Below, piece by piece: positions 33,362 through 42,698 of a stretch of 64,000 bases of DNA. The notes under the pieces are model-generated. The model was not told where the DNA came from. It worked only from the letters and a program-made list of their open reading frames with translations, and did not search any database. Source of the stretch: Sulfurivermis sp041678005 (GTDB lineage: Bacteria; Pseudomonadota; Gammaproteobacteria; Thiohalomonadales; Thiohalomonadaceae). The translations under genes were made by a program, and so were the position numbers. Position 1 is the stretch's first letter, and the number at the start of each line of letters is the position of its first letter. Location of the stretch: contig JBAYOW010000005.1 of assembly GCA_041678005.1 (NCBI GenBank), forward strand, positions 1 through 64,000. Direction: 5' to 3'.

Positions 33362-33775
33362 TCACCAGCAGTTTGTCGGTGTTCTTGCGCTACTCTGGTT
33401 CATGGTCATGGTGCTGCAACTATCTTTCACCTGGCTGCCTTGTGGGGTGGCAGTGATGGTGTATGTTCTGTTGGCGGTTTGGGTGGTTATATTGTAGCGG
33501 CTATCAAGTTTCCCCTCGGTGCGACAGCCTAGTGTCGGGTCAGCCCCTGCGTAGCTTAGGTTGGTTGTATAACGTCGTTCCATCGCCTGGGCTGTTTGCG
33601 ACATGCAGGCCTGCGCCTGCGAGCGGTAGCTGCGCCGCACGTGTTCCTGATAGGAGGGCAGGGCGATGGCAGTGAGGATGCCGATGATGGCGACGACGAT
33701 CATCAGTTCGATTAGGGTGAAGCCACATGCCGTTTTCCGGCAGGTGGCTTTGCTGTGGTTGCAGAGTGTTTTCAT
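33362..33775 (-). CDS. pilE: Type IV minor pilin PilE
   Basis: A 137-residue type IV pilin-like protein. The prepilin leader MKTLCNHSKATCRKTACG is cut before FTLIELMIVVAIIGILTAIA, with Glu5 and the hydrophobic helix of the pilin family. The mature part has four cysteines able to form disulfides. By position at the end of the fimT/U-pilVWXY1 operon it matches minor pilin PilE of Pseudomonas, part of the pilus-tip initiation complex. It is followed by a repeat block. Confidence 0.88.
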   Translation of the reverse strand: MKTLCNHSKATCRKTACGFTLIELMIVVAIIGILTAIALPSYQEHVRRSYRSQAQACMSQTAQAMERRYTTNLSYAGADPTLGCRTEGKLDSRYNITTQTANRTYTITATPQGSQVKDSCSTMTMNQSSARTPTNCW

Positions 33776-33793
33776 TGCGTTGTGATCCTCAGG

Positions 33794-36700
33794 TTAGGGT
33801 GCAATCACTTCGCGCCAAGATTGCCGACTGGGTTGGCCCATGGGGATGTGTCCCTTGACGGTGTCTTGCGGCAGGTGGATGGAGAAGGTGCCATCATCAC
33901 CCAGAGTGATCGGTGGGTTGCCGCTGGTCACGACCGGGATGCCGTCCAGTACAGAGATGAAGACCCCGTCGATCTTGTCTGCGTCATCGAAGATGGCTTG
34001 ATTCAGACGGGTACCACTGAACGGGTTGATGCCCCAAAGCGCGCTCTTGCCATTGGGATCGCATGGGTCTGTGGTGTCAGGATAGAATGTGATGCCAAAC
34101 AGGGCGCCACCAAGAATAAAGTTAGACGTCATCATGCGTTCACCGGATTTGGTGAAGTCGATAAACCAGCCACGGTTTTTGTCATCATGATGGATAATTT
34201 CAGCCTCTGAGCCTGCTGCTATGGTGCGTCCGCTATCACCCGTCTTTTCTATTTTTCTTTCCATCAGTTTGTTGTGGGAGGCAATTGGTGAGCCATCATC
34301 GATCAGGCCGTACCAGGTTTGGGTGTTGGTGTCGCTTATATCATCCTTGTTCAGATAGCGGCCTGTGCCGACAAACACCCAGGTGTCGTCAGTCTTCTGG
34401 TTGGTCACCAGGAGCGGAGCAGCGCTAATGGGTTGGTTGCTGCGCGTGGTGAAAAGCTTGCTTGCGCCGGGTGTGCCAGAGTCAAGATTGGTAAAGCGCC
34501 AGATGTTGCCCTTGAGATCGCCGGCATAGACAGTTTCAAACAGGCCGTCACGGTCTTTGTCCCAGAGCGCAACACCTGAAAGACCGTTATCGCCAGCGAC
34601 GCCTGTATCAACGGTGTTAATCGAGCCATCGCTGAGCTTGATGGTAATCAGTTGTGCCTTGTCACCTGTGCTGTTGGGGCCGTTGCCGAAGATTACCCGC
34701 CAGTCGCCATCTGCTACCTGGGCGATGATGGGTTTGCTCAGGTTGTTGCCCAGGGCGCTGTTGTTGGCGGCAGATTTTTCCCAGAGAAACTTGATGTCCT
34801 CCGGATCGGTGACATCCAGGGCGAAGACGCCAGTACCGCCACGGCCCTGGGTGCCGACCAGAATAGTCTTCCAGACACCTCCCAGGTAAGCATCGGCTAC
34901 AGTCAATTCACCATCGAGGATATATTGATGTGGCTTGATGGCGGATTGCGTGGAGCCATAATCCGGGTGAGCATAATCCTGTAGTTTTTGGCTGATGGCG
35001 CTATTTGGCATAAAAGCATAGATTTCTTCGCCAGTGTCGGCGTTGAAGGCATGCAGCATGCCGTTGTTGCCAGCAATGTAGATTATCCCTTGACGGGTTT
35101 TATTGGCGGTTGCATAGCTTTCATAGTCACTTGCTCCGGAGAAGCTGAATTTTTTGAAATATTCAGTCTGGGTTGGTTCGCCGACATGGATCAGTTGCGA
35201 ATTGATGAAGGCAGGCAGCAAGCCGGTGCGCGTACGGAAGATACCGCCGGGCTTGTTTTCCTCCTTGCTGCGATCGCCACGCAGGTAATCGACAAGATTC
35301 GCGCTCAACGCGCCTTGCTGAGTGCCGTTTAAATTAGCATAAAGAAATGGCTTGGCGCTGCCGCTTACATTGACGTAAATATTGCGGTTGCCCCAGGCGG
35401 GCAGCTTTTGTTCTGCCTCCCAGAGAGTAAAGGATTGATCCATGACACCAGTGGCTTCATCGATCTTGTAGGCGATGACATCACCATCCCAGCGGCCGGA
35501 GGTGTAACGACTGAAAAAGGCCTTGCTGTCGGCCTTGAGCTCGGCTGAATCGACGCCGCCGCTGGCCTCTGATTTGGTCTCGCTGGCGATCTCATTCAGT
35601 GTGTTGGTTAGTGCCTTGGCAAATTCATCTGGATTGGAGGCGACGATGAACTCACCACGCGAGTTGACTGCGGCATGCCAAAGATCATCGATGTTTTCCT
35701 GTCGGTCATTGCCGGGTGTGGGCCAGGAGAGAGTGCCATTGGCCAGCTTGGTGAGGGTTTCTTGATCTGGCGTCAGCGTGCCCTTCTCACCTATGGAGAT
35801 GCCATAGGTGCGCATGTGCTGCCAGAAGGCAGGGTTCTTTGCGGTAGTGGGCACGTTGTTTATCTTGTCCTTCCGCAGGTCTGTCTTCCAGTAGTGCATG
35901 GCCACATCGGCCAGGGTGTTGGAGTTGCCATCCATGTATGGGCGACTGGGTATGTATTGATATTCCTGGCCTTTGGTTCCGGTGATCTTATCGCCATTGG
36001 TGTTATCAATGTTTCCCATCGATGTCTTGACACTGTTCCAATAACCGTCGGTGGTGAGGATGGAAAAATTCTGCCGACAGGCAAGCTGAGAGCTGCCCGC
36101 CTCCGGGCCGTATGGTCCAGTGGAATTTGTACCTGAAAAATATTTGCCAGCGGTGTCCAGTGCACCATGCAATGGTGTACCGCCACTACTTCTGGCATTG
36201 AATAGAGTGCTAAACCAGTCTGATTTGTTGCTGTCGGCAAAAAGGCCGTTGTCGTTACTTACCGGTATATTGTATGTGCCGCTGCCGTTCAAGGTGTTGA
36301 GGCCGACGCGGTAACCGCTGCCGAGCTTGGCAAAGACACGGCTGGCGGCTGCCTTGGCCATGGTGACGCGCAGGCGGTAATAGGAAAACCAGTTGGCGTA
36401 GTTTTGCAGCTCTTCCTCGACCGTACGCACTGTGCCGCCGTAAGAAGTCCAGTCAAATTGCGTTATCAATGTGGCCGAGTTATCTACGCCAGTACTTTTT
36501 AGGGAAACCTTGCGCGCGCGCCATTTTTTATCTGCAGTGGAGCAACTCGTCCCTGATGCGCAGCCGTAGATAAAATCATAACGGGTGTAGTCTTGGACAT
36601 TTGTATCATTGTTGCCGGTGAGGTAGTAAAAGCCACTGTAGCGCCATTGATAATCAGTACTTACCAAACCTGTGCTTGTGCTCAGTCTGGCGGTGTTTTT

Positions 36701-37165
36701 AATAGAGCTGGAGCTGGTGGTCAGCGTTATCCAGCTGGTGAAGGATGTCTTGAAATTCAGTGTTCCGCTGCCAGACCTTTTTGAAGGGTCGGCGGCTACA
36801 TCACTATTGTAGTCGGCATTTGGATAGGAGCTGCCGTCGTGTTTCAGCCATGGGTCATATTTAAGTAGCGGGTTGTACCACTGGGTATTGATGTTTGAGG
36901 CGCGCAGGCGAATATCATTTACGCTGACAGTCCTAGGCAGCCCGCTTACTGGTCCGTTGGACCAGGAGGACGTGGTGCCCGGCATATGTTCCCAGCCCAT
37001 GGAGCCTGAGTCATCGAGGATGAACATGATGTTGGGTGCGACGGGCTCGGCGACCATTAGCGGTGTTTGGTCGATGGTAATACCGGCCTGCGCGAGTCCT
37101 GCGCTAAAGATGAGGCTGGTACTTAGCAGGATGCTATTGATGTATTGATTGATGGACTGTTTCAT
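33794..37165 (-). CDS. pilY1: Type IV pilus tip adhesin/assembly protein PilY1
   Basis: PilY1 is a large surface protein at the pilus tip needed for pilus assembly and adhesion. The product from ATG 37165 (AGGAG 6 bp upstream) is about 1123 residues with a signal peptide ending near AGLAQA. A von Willebrand A domain follows with the MIDAS motif DDSGSMG. The C-terminal half is the PilC beta-propeller with TGEEIYAFMPNSAISQKLQD and a calcium-binding loop WDKDRDGLFETVYAGD. YLRGDRS contains RGD, common in the family. It lies between pilX and pilE. Confidence 0.93.
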   Translation of the reverse strand: MKQSINQYINSILLSTSLIFSAGLAQAGITIDQTPLMVAEPVAPNIMFILDDSGSMGWEHMPGTTSSWSNGPVSGLPRTVSVNDIRLRASNINTQWYNPLLKYDPWLKHDGSSYPNADYNSDVAADPSKRSGSGTLNFKTSFTSWITLTTSSSSIKNTARLSTSTGLVSTDYQWRYSGFYYLTGNNDTNVQDYTRYDFIYGCASGTSCSTADKKWRARKVSLKSTGVDNSATLITQFDWTSYGGTVRTVEEELQNYANWFSYYRLRVTMAKAAASRVFAKLGSGYRVGLNTLNGSGTYNIPVSNDNGLFADSNKSDWFSTLFNARSSGGTPLHGALDTAGKYFSGTNSTGPYGPEAGSSQLACRQNFSILTTDGYWNSVKTSMGNIDNTNGDKITGTKGQEYQYIPSRPYMDGNSNTLADVAMHYWKTDLRKDKINNVPTTAKNPAFWQHMRTYGISIGEKGTLTPDQETLTKLANGTLSWPTPGNDRQENIDDLWHAAVNSRGEFIVASNPDEFAKALTNTLNEIASETKSEASGGVDSAELKADSKAFFSRYTSGRWDGDVIAYKIDEATGVMDQSFTLWEAEQKLPAWGNRNIYVNVSGSAKPFLYANLNGTQQGALSANLVDYLRGDRSKEENKPGGIFRTRTGLLPAFINSQLIHVGEPTQTEYFKKFSFSGASDYESYATANKTRQGIIYIAGNNGMLHAFNADTGEEIYAFMPNSAISQKLQDYAHPDYGSTQSAIKPHQYILDGELTVADAYLGGVWKTILVGTQGRGGTGVFALDVTDPEDIKFLWEKSAANNSALGNNLSKPIIAQVADGDWRVIFGNGPNSTGDKAQLITIKLSDGSINTVDTGVAGDNGLSGVALWDKDRDGLFETVYAGDLKGNIWRFTNLDSGTPGASKLFTTRSNQPISAAPLLVTNQKTDDTWVFVGTGRYLNKDDISDTNTQTWYGLIDDGSPIASHNKLMERKIEKTGDSGRTIAAGSEAEIIHHDDKNRGWFIDFTKSGERMMTSNFILGGALFGITFYPDTTDPCDPNGKSALWGINPFSGTRLNQAIFDDADKIDGVFISVLDGIPVVTSGNPPITLGDDGTFSIHLPQDTVKGHIPMGQPSRQSWREVIAP

Positions 37166-37197
37166 GGCGATCTCCTGAAGCTCCATGCAAGTGAGAT

Positions 37198-37809
37198 TTA
37201 GTTGCTCTTGACCAGGGCGCTGAGTACGACGATTGAGCGGTCGTTGTCCACGCCTGGTTGGCGGCTGCGCACGGTGACAAGATAGGCTGCGTTCTGTGTG
37301 CTGTTGACCTTGTTGCTGCCGCCGCCGGTGCTGCCGTACTGTGGTGGTGTTGCTGATTGACTGGTGTCGGTATTGGATAGGCTGTTTTTCAGGCCCAGGT
37401 ACTGGATGTGGTATTGCGGGTTGCTGGTTGCGTTGAGGCCAGTATTGAAAGTGAAATTACCCAGATTTACCACTTGCCAATTCGTGTTGTTGTTCTGGAA
37501 GGTGGAATCCGGCACAGGCTTGCAGGTCGCGCCCACAGTGGTGCAGTCGATGATATTGGCTGTAGCCAGAATATCCTCACGCTTGGTTTCATAAAGCCAT
37601 TTTTCTACCTGGCCCATGGCAAATTCAGCTGACTGCATGGTCACGGCGCGGTCATAAAGATTGCCGGAAAGTTTTTCCTGCAACGAGGTGTTGCGGATGC
37701 CGGCAAGGCCAGTCAGGGTGGCGATGATGAGCATGACCAGGGCAAGAATGAGGGCAACGCCGCTCTGTCTGCCTGGGCTTTTACCAATGTGATAGTGCAC
37801 GTGTGTCAT
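37198..37809 (-). CDS. pilX: Type IV minor pilin PilX
   Basis: A 203-residue pilin-like protein with a basic leader and the hydrophobic helix GVALILALVMLIIATLTG after SG. Position 5 of the mature form is Leu rather than Glu, as in GspK/PilX-type initiators. The start at ATG 37809 has GAGG 9 bp upstream; a TTG at 37824 is also in frame and overlaps the pilW stop. It is part of the minor-pilin operon between pilW and pilY1. Confidence 0.85.
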   Translation of the reverse strand: MTHVHYHIGKSPGRQSGVALILALVMLIIATLTGLAGIRNTSLQEKLSGNLYDRAVTMQSAEFAMGQVEKWLYETKREDILATANIIDCTTVGATCKPVPDSTFQNNNTNWQVVNLGNFTFNTGLNATSNPQYHIQYLGLKNSLSNTDTSQSATPPQYGSTGGGSNKVNSTQNAAYLVTVRSRQPGVDNDRSIVVLSALVKSN

Positions 37810-37820
37810 GGTTCTTGTCC

Positions 37821-38807
37821 TCAATCCATATTTCTTAAGGCAATGATATGGGTCAGGCTACGGCGCAGACGGCCGCTGCTGCCGACCAGCTCGGAGCCGG
37901 TTGCTGCATCAGTGGCAATATCGGCTTGGGTGGTTTCGGTAATTAAGGTCAGCTCGATGGCATTGACGGCGTTCCAGTTGTTTTTAGTGCTGATGTCGCT
38001 TGCCTGAGTGAAGTCATCAGTCAGGTTTTGGTGATAGAGAAGCGACATATCGACTATACCAGGCAGGATTTCCTCGGTAACCGGGTTGCCGTCGGGTTGT
38101 AGCCGTACCCGATAAAGCGAACGCCCGCCCTCATCAGCACGGCCGTTGTTGCCTATGTACCAGGTGACGGCCTGATAACGACCCACTAAAAATGGTGGAT
38201 TGTCAGGGTCGACGAAAGGGATAACCGGGTCTATCTCCAGGTCCATGCCCGTGGCGCCTGTTGCGGTATGCAGGCTGGCCCTGTCCAGCGTGCAGATGAT
38301 GACGGGGCCGGCAGCAAGTGTTGCGGGGCTGCTTGTGAGTGTAATTTTGTCTGTGCTGGGGATGTTGTTGATTAGCAGGGTTTCACCAGTACTTTGCAGT
38401 TGCACGGCCTCAGTGCCATTTACGCGCTCGCCTGTGCCGCTGCCAAAGACGACAGCGCTGCTAGATGCATCACCAGCAAAGCCACGGATGGGCCACCACT
38501 CACCCATCCAGCCACCGGATGGGTGATCACTTACATCGGGCACGGGCCCGCAGCCAGTATCGCGGGCTTGACGCACGTCACGAGCTATGAGCTCAAATGC
38601 CATGCGGGCATTTTCTTGTGATTCAGACAGGCCTTCGGTGATGCGCAAATTTTGCCGGTTGGTGGCCATGATGCCGGTGATGCCCAGGGTGAGGATCAGT
38701 CCAATGACCAGCGTCACCATGACCTCAATCAAGGTAAGGCCACGCATGTGGCGGCCTGCTTGATGTGTTGTGGCGTAGCGTCTGCAGGGGTTGTGGCGGG
38801 TCATCAT
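37821..38807 (-). CDS. pilW: Type IV minor pilin PilW
   Basis: A 328-residue minor pilin. Leader ends HMRG and the mature helix begins LTLIEVMVTLVIGLILTLGI with Glu5. The downstream ENARMAFELIARDVRQA segment is typical of PilW. With PilV, PilX, PilE and FimU it forms the priming complex at the pilus tip. The start overlaps the pilV stop (ATGATGA). Confidence 0.9.
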   Translation of the reverse strand: MMTRHNPCRRYATTHQAGRHMRGLTLIEVMVTLVIGLILTLGITGIMATNRQNLRITEGLSESQENARMAFELIARDVRQARDTGCGPVPDVSDHPSGGWMGEWWPIRGFAGDASSSAVVFGSGTGERVNGTEAVQLQSTGETLLINNIPSTDKITLTSSPATLAAGPVIICTLDRASLHTATGATGMDLEIDPVIPFVDPDNPPFLVGRYQAVTWYIGNNGRADEGGRSLYRVRLQPDGNPVTEEILPGIVDMSLLYHQNLTDDFTQASDISTKNNWNAVNAIELTLITETTQADIATDAATGSELVGSSGRLRRSLTHIIALRNMD

Positions 38808-39259
38808 AATTTCACCTGTGTGGTGATTGATTGTTGATCAGAGCCCTGCACGCCCAGACCGTCATCCCAGGTGATGGTGATGGTGCAGGTATGGCTGGTG
38901 ATTGCTTCAGTATAAAGTGGCGTAATGGTCGAGCTTGCGCATTCGATTTCGCCTTCTGCGTCAGAGCCAAGATGTTCCGTAATATTATTTTTCCATTCAG
39001 CAATGCGGCCCTGGAGAAATGCGCTGCTGAAATCGAGGTCGCCATTGTCACGTAGATCGGCACGCATGAGGTCGGCGATGCTGTACACAGCCATAATCGC
39101 CCGGCTGCGATCAAATGAGCTTTGGTTGTTGCGCAAGGTGACCATCTGCAGATTGACCAGGCCAAGCAGACCAAAGGAAAGAATGAGCACGGCAACAAGC
39201 ACTTCGATAAGACCCATACCGCGTTGGTTGCTGGAAGATCGCTTCGTTTGAATGTTCAT
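38804..39259 (-). CDS. pilV: Type IV minor pilin PilV
   Basis: A 151-residue minor pilin. The leader ends SNQRG and the mature part begins MGLIEVLVAVLILSFGLLGL, with Glu5. The start at ATG 39259 shares a base with the stop of the upstream gene (TAATG) and has AGGA 9 bp upstream; the open frame continues further but without support. Part of the minor-pilin operon. Confidence 0.9.
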   Translation of the reverse strand: MNIQTKRSSSNQRGMGLIEVLVAVLILSFGLLGLVNLQMVTLRNNQSSFDRSRAIMAVYSIADLMRADLRDNGDLDFSSAFLQGRIAEWKNNITEHLGSDAEGEIECASSTITPLYTEAITSHTCTITITWDDGLGVQGSDQQSITTQVKL

Positions 39260-39762
39260 TAGGGGCATCCTGATGATGGTGTGATGGTCGTTCTGCCGGA
39301 GCTGCCGATTTGTATGCTGCGGGCGGTATTTCCGCTGCCAGTCGGTGAGCAAAGGTTCAGGCTGTCATTGCCAGCAGAAATATTATTAAGGCCAGTGGGG
39401 AGGAAGCGCAGAGTATTGTCTTGCAGGGTGCTGGTGAGTTTAAGCGTAGCGGGGATGCCGCCGCGTCTGATTGCATTATCGCCGCTGTCCAGCACGACCC
39501 AGTTGCCCCAGTTGCCAGCGGCGCAGCTGGTGCTGGTGGCACTGGCTGTGGCACAGAGGCGTATAGTTTGATTGCGCTTGATGGCCTCGGCGCGCGCATA
39601 TTGTACAGCCCCGATCAGCTCATTGGTTTGGCTACGCAGGCGGCTCTGGACGATCATGTCCTGAAAGGATGGCAGGGCAATGGCAGCCAGAATCCCCAGC
39701 AAGGAGATGGTTATCATCAACTCGATGAGGGTAAAGCCCTGTATGGCTATTTTTCTTGGCAT
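39259..39762 (-). CDS. GspH/FimT family pseudopilin (FimU/FimT)
   Basis: A 167-residue pilin-like protein with leader MPRKIAIQG and helix FTLIELMITISLLGILAAIA, followed by AVQYARAEAIKRNQTIRLCA, a hallmark of the GspH/FimT family. It is the first gene of the minor-pilin operon, the position of fimU (or fimT) in Pseudomonas; the sequence alone does not decide between the two names. Confidence 0.87.
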   Translation of the reverse strand: MPRKIAIQGFTLIELMITISLLGILAAIALPSFQDMIVQSRLRSQTNELIGAVQYARAEAIKRNQTIRLCATASATSTSCAAGNWGNWVVLDSGDNAIRRGGIPATLKLTSTLQDNTLRFLPTGLNNISAGNDSLNLCSPTGSGNTARSIQIGSSGRTTITPSSGCP

Positions 39763-39919
39763 TTAGTCCGTCCTTCTGGATTGCTTTAGCCTGTGAGCAT
39801 AAAGATGGCAAGCTTTGTTACTTCTGTCTTGCTTTACGTGATTGATGGATGGTTTTTGTAGATAAACGGCGTGTATTGGGGTAGGGAGCATTGTAGTAAT
39901 CCGTGTCGTTTAACTGGTT

Positions 39920-39948
39920 TTTTCACGTCCTGGTGAAACATGTGGGGT
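39920..39948 (-). repeat. Dispersed intergenic repeat (family E), short copy
   Basis: On the minus strand this reads ACCCCACATGTTTCACCAGG then ACGTGAAAAAA, the 5' half of the family also seen after ispH and nirS. It lies in the 300-bp gap between the pilin operon and the Fur-family gene. Confidence 0.5.
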
Positions 39949-39974
39949 AAATCACTGTAACCGCACTGGTGGAA

Positions 39975-39998
39975 TTGGTCTTAAACCAAGACTATAAT
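39975..39998 (+). promoter_or_regulatory. -10 element and overlapping palindrome upstream of the Fur-family gene
   Basis: TATAAT lies at 39993-39998. Directly before it is the inverted repeat TTGGT-CTTAA-ACCAA (39975-39989). No good -35 is seen. A palindrome touching the -10 of a regulator gene suggests an autoregulatory operator; this is inference. Confidence 0.4.
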
Positions 39999-40062
39999 TC
40001 ATTGATTGGATTAAAAAGTTTCCGCATGGCCTATGCGGAGGCAGATCAATCTGGAGGAAATC

Positions 40063-40482
40063 ATGAATCAGTCCCGTTTGGATCGCCACGCAATCATTGA
40101 GCTGTTGCAACAACACGATGTGTCGCCGTCGCGCCAGCGCGTAGAGATAGCCCAGGCATTATTTGCCCAGCCGCAGCATATATCTGCCGAGCAGTTGTTG
40201 GCGCAGGTAAATGTTAATGAAGCCCGCGTTTCCAGGGCCACTATTTACAATACCCTGAACCTGTTTGCTCGCAAGGGCTTGGTGCGGGAAATTATTGTTG
40301 ACCCAAGCAGGGTGTTCTATGACTCGACCACGACCGAGCATCAGCACTTTTTCAATATAGATACCGGTGAGTTATATGACGCCCCTGGGCCAATATTGGA
40401 TAGGACGACCTTGCCAGCCTTGCCTGAAGGCACTGAAGTAGCAGGCGTCGATGTAATCATCCGGATTCGCCCTGTGGCTTGA
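40063..40482 (+). CDS. Fur-family transcriptional regulator, Irr-like
   Basis: A 139-residue winged-helix repressor of the Fur superfamily. The N-terminal domain (SPSRQRVEIAQALFAQPQHI, ARVSRATIYNTLNLFARKGL) binds DNA. The metal region TTTEHQHFFNIDTGELYD has the His-x-His-Phe-Phe form but no cysteines of the structural zinc site, which resembles the Irr branch (heme/iron response) rather than Fur or Zur. The start at ATG 40063 has a perfect GGAGG 5 bp upstream; the earlier ATG at 40033 is not favoured. The inducing signal is inferred only. Confidence 0.85.
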   Translation: MNQSRLDRHAIIELLQQHDVSPSRQRVEIAQALFAQPQHISAEQLLAQVNVNEARVSRATIYNTLNLFARKGLVREIIVDPSRVFYDSTTTEHQHFFNIDTGELYDAPGPILDRTTLPALPEGTEVAGVDVIIRIRPVA

Positions 40483-40570
40483 ATTTAACGACCACTAAAC
40501 TGCGCCTTGGCATTTTCTTTGCCTGGTGTGATGATTTCAGTATACTTGCGCCCTCGTTTGACTCTCATAC

Positions 40571-40646
<76 letters not shown>

Positions 40647-40663
40647 TTTTGTCCGTGGTTCAT

Positions 40664-41101
40664 TTACATATCAAATCCCGCCTTCTTATATAGCTCCTTG
40701 GCCTTGGCGTCATCTTGAGGCAGGCCAAGGCCTTGTTCATACATCATCGCCAGGGTGGTGAGCGAGCCGGCCAGTCCGTGATCGGCAGCTTTTTGGAACC
40801 ATATAGCGGCTTCGGCTGGATTTTTCTCCAGTCCTTCACCTTCGAGATACATGAAACCTACGCCGTGCTGCGCCATGGCATGACCCTGGTTGGCGGCGGC
40901 GAGCATCCATGCAGCGGCCTTGGCAAGATTGGTGCTGCCGATCAGGCCGTTTTGTTGCATGATGGCAACCCGGTATTGTGCTTCGGCGTTGCCTGCCTCG
41001 GCCAGGGGGGAGAGCATTTGCATGGCGGTTGCAAAGTGCTTGCCTTCAAAGGCGGCAATGCCGCTGGCCAGATCCATGCCGCTGTTGTTATCGATGTTCA
41101 T
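40664..41101 (-). CDS. Sel1-repeat protein
   Basis: A 145-residue protein made of about three Sel1-type TPR-like repeats, for example AQYRVAIMQQNGLIGSTNLA, AQHGVGFMYLEGEGLEKNPA and SLTTLAMMYEQGLGLPQDDA. No signal peptide is visible, so it is probably cytoplasmic. Such repeats mediate protein contacts; the partner is unknown. GGAG lies 6 bp before ATG 41101. Confidence 0.85.
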   Translation of the reverse strand: MNIDNNSGMDLASGIAAFEGKHFATAMQMLSPLAEAGNAEAQYRVAIMQQNGLIGSTNLAKAAAWMLAAANQGHAMAQHGVGFMYLEGEGLEKNPAEAAIWFQKAADHGLAGSLTTLAMMYEQGLGLPQDDAKAKELYKKAGFDM

Positions 41102-41266
41102 GAAAGACTCCGTGAAATTGGCTGTGGTGTCGCTACCCTACAAATCTTGATTAAAACTGTCAACATTTTAAGTGGTCTGCCGCACGAATGTATGCACCGA
41201 TTTGGAAGAGGAGTCAAATAAACAAAGGCTTGTTCTGTAGCCATTACAGACGGCATCATAAAAGCT

Positions 41267-41932
41267 ATGAAAGCCATGATACTTGCTGCAGGCCGTGGTG
41301 AACGCATGCGGCCATTGACTGATCACACGCCCAAACCATTGCTGCGCGCCGGGCCACATGCACTTATCGAGTACCACCTGTTCGCCTTGGCTAAGGCTGG
41401 CATTAAGGAGATAGTTATCAATCATGCACACCTGGGTGAGAAGATAGAGGATTTTCTTGGTGATGGCCGGCATTACGGAGTGCGGATTTATTATTCTGCT
41501 GAAGGTGTCGGGCTGGAGACCGGTGGTGGGATCTTGCGCGCCTTGCCATTGTTGGGCACAGAGCCATTTTGGGTGGTGAACGGCGATATCTGGACGGATT
41601 ATCGTTTCACGGCAGACCTTGCACCCAAAACCCTGGCCCATTTGGTCATGGTGGATAATCCGCACTATCATCCAGGCGGTGATTTTACCTTGGCGGCAGA
41701 TGGTCGGGTGTTGGAAGATGGGTTGGGTCTGCGCCTGACCTTCAGTGGTATTGGTGTGTATCGGCCGGAATTGTTTGCTGCTTGTCAGGATGGTCGCTTT
41801 CCACTGGGGCCATTGTTGCGCAACATGATGGCATCCGGTCAGGTAAGTGGCGAGTACTATCAAGGCCGCTGGGTTGATGTTGGAACACCGCAGCGGCTGT
41901 CAGAATTGGCACAACAGTTGGAAATTCAGTAA
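41267..41932 (+). CDS. murU: N-acetylmuramate-1-phosphate uridylyltransferase
   Basis: A 221-residue nucleotidyltransferase with the pyrophosphorylase motif MILAAGRGERMRPLTDHTPK PLL near the N-terminus and GLETGGGILRALPLL, with WVVNGDIWTDY as the metal-binding Asp region. Length and motifs match MurU, which makes UDP-MurNAc in the cell-wall recycling pathway of Pseudomonas and others. It lies upstream of the FNR-type gene with 54 bp between. Other sugar-1-phosphate nucleotidyltransferases cannot be fully excluded. Confidence 0.82.
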   Translation: MKAMILAAGRGERMRPLTDHTPKPLLRAGPHALIEYHLFALAKAGIKEIVINHAHLGEKIEDFLGDGRHYGVRIYYSAEGVGLETGGGILRALPLLGTEPFWVVNGDIWTDYRFTADLAPKTLAHLVMVDNPHYHPGGDFTLAADGRVLEDGLGLRLTFSGIGVYRPELFAACQDGRFPLGPLLRNMMASGQVSGEYYQGRWVDVGTPQRLSELAQQLEIQ

Positions 41933-41986
41933 TAATTGGCAGACAACAAGGCCGCAAACCTCATCAATATAGAAGAATATCAATAG

Positions 41987-42691
41987 ATGAAATCTTCCCA
42001 CCCCTTAACGAACGACTGGTGCACGGCTGCTGATTGCAGTGTTTGCACCATGCGTGCATCGGTGTTGTTTGCTGGTATTGATCCAGCACTGCTTGGCCGC
42101 ATCCAGCACAGCATCGATGAACAGCGGATGTCGCATGGCGATGTGTTGTATCGCATGGGTGATCCTGGTCGGGCGATCTTTACCGTGCGCGAAGGTCTGG
42201 TGAAGTTGACGCAGTATCTGCCAGATGGCAGCGAACGTATTGTGCGGCTGGTACGTAGTACGGATGTTACCGGCCTGGAAGCCTTGTTGAATCAGCCTTA
42301 TCAGCATGAGGCCGTGGTCGAGCAAGACAGTGTGATTTGCCGTATTCCGGTGGATGTGGTGCGCCGACTGGAGCTGGATAGCCCTCAACTTTATCGTGAA
42401 TTGATGCGCCGCTGGCAGCAGGCGCTGGCCGAGGCCGATGCCTGGCTTACTGAGCTTGGCACTGGCAGTGCGCGTCAGCGTGTGGCGCGTTTATTGCTTC
42501 GCTTGACCGATGAACCAGGAGAAGGATTGTGCTGTTTGTTCAGCCGTAAGGATATGGGTGCCATGTTGGGAATTACCACGGAATCGGCCAGCCGCATGGT
42601 GGCCGAACTCAAGCGGTTGGGCGCTTTGCAGGAACATTCTGACAGGTTTCATTGTGATCGCATTACTCTGGAGCAGATCGCCAATGAATAG
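41987..42691 (+). CDS. FNR-type (Crp/Fnr family) transcriptional regulator
   Basis: A 234-residue regulator with a cyclic-nucleotide-binding-like sensor domain, a dimer helix and a C-terminal helix-turn-helix. Cys12, Cys17, Cys20 (WCTAADCSVC) plus Cys117 (SVICRIP, aligning with Cys122 of E. coli FNR) could bind an oxygen-labile 4Fe-4S cluster. The recognition helix TTESASRMVAELKR has E-x-x-S-R, which in FNR contacts TTGAT half-sites. FNR-type palindromes occur upstream of three genes in the next 7 kb, including nirS, so this protein is a likely regulator of that cluster. Related proteins are ANR and DNR; Cys spacing differs slightly from E. coli FNR. Confidence 0.85.
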   Translation: MKSSHPLTNDWCTAADCSVCTMRASVLFAGIDPALLGRIQHSIDEQRMSHGDVLYRMGDPGRAIFTVREGLVKLTQYLPDGSERIVRLVRSTDVTGLEALLNQPYQHEAVVEQDSVICRIPVDVVRRLELDSPQLYRELMRRWQQALAEADAWLTELGTGSARQRVARLLLRLTDEPGEGLCCLFSRKDMGAMLGITTESASRMVAELKRLGALQEHSDRFHCDRITLEQIANE

Positions 42692-42698
42692 ACTGTTT

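Noticed and set aside
35290..35310. RGD motif in PilY1 as an integrin-binding site
   Set aside because: YLRGDRS is a common sequence of the PilC/PilY1 family and does not by itself indicate host-cell binding.
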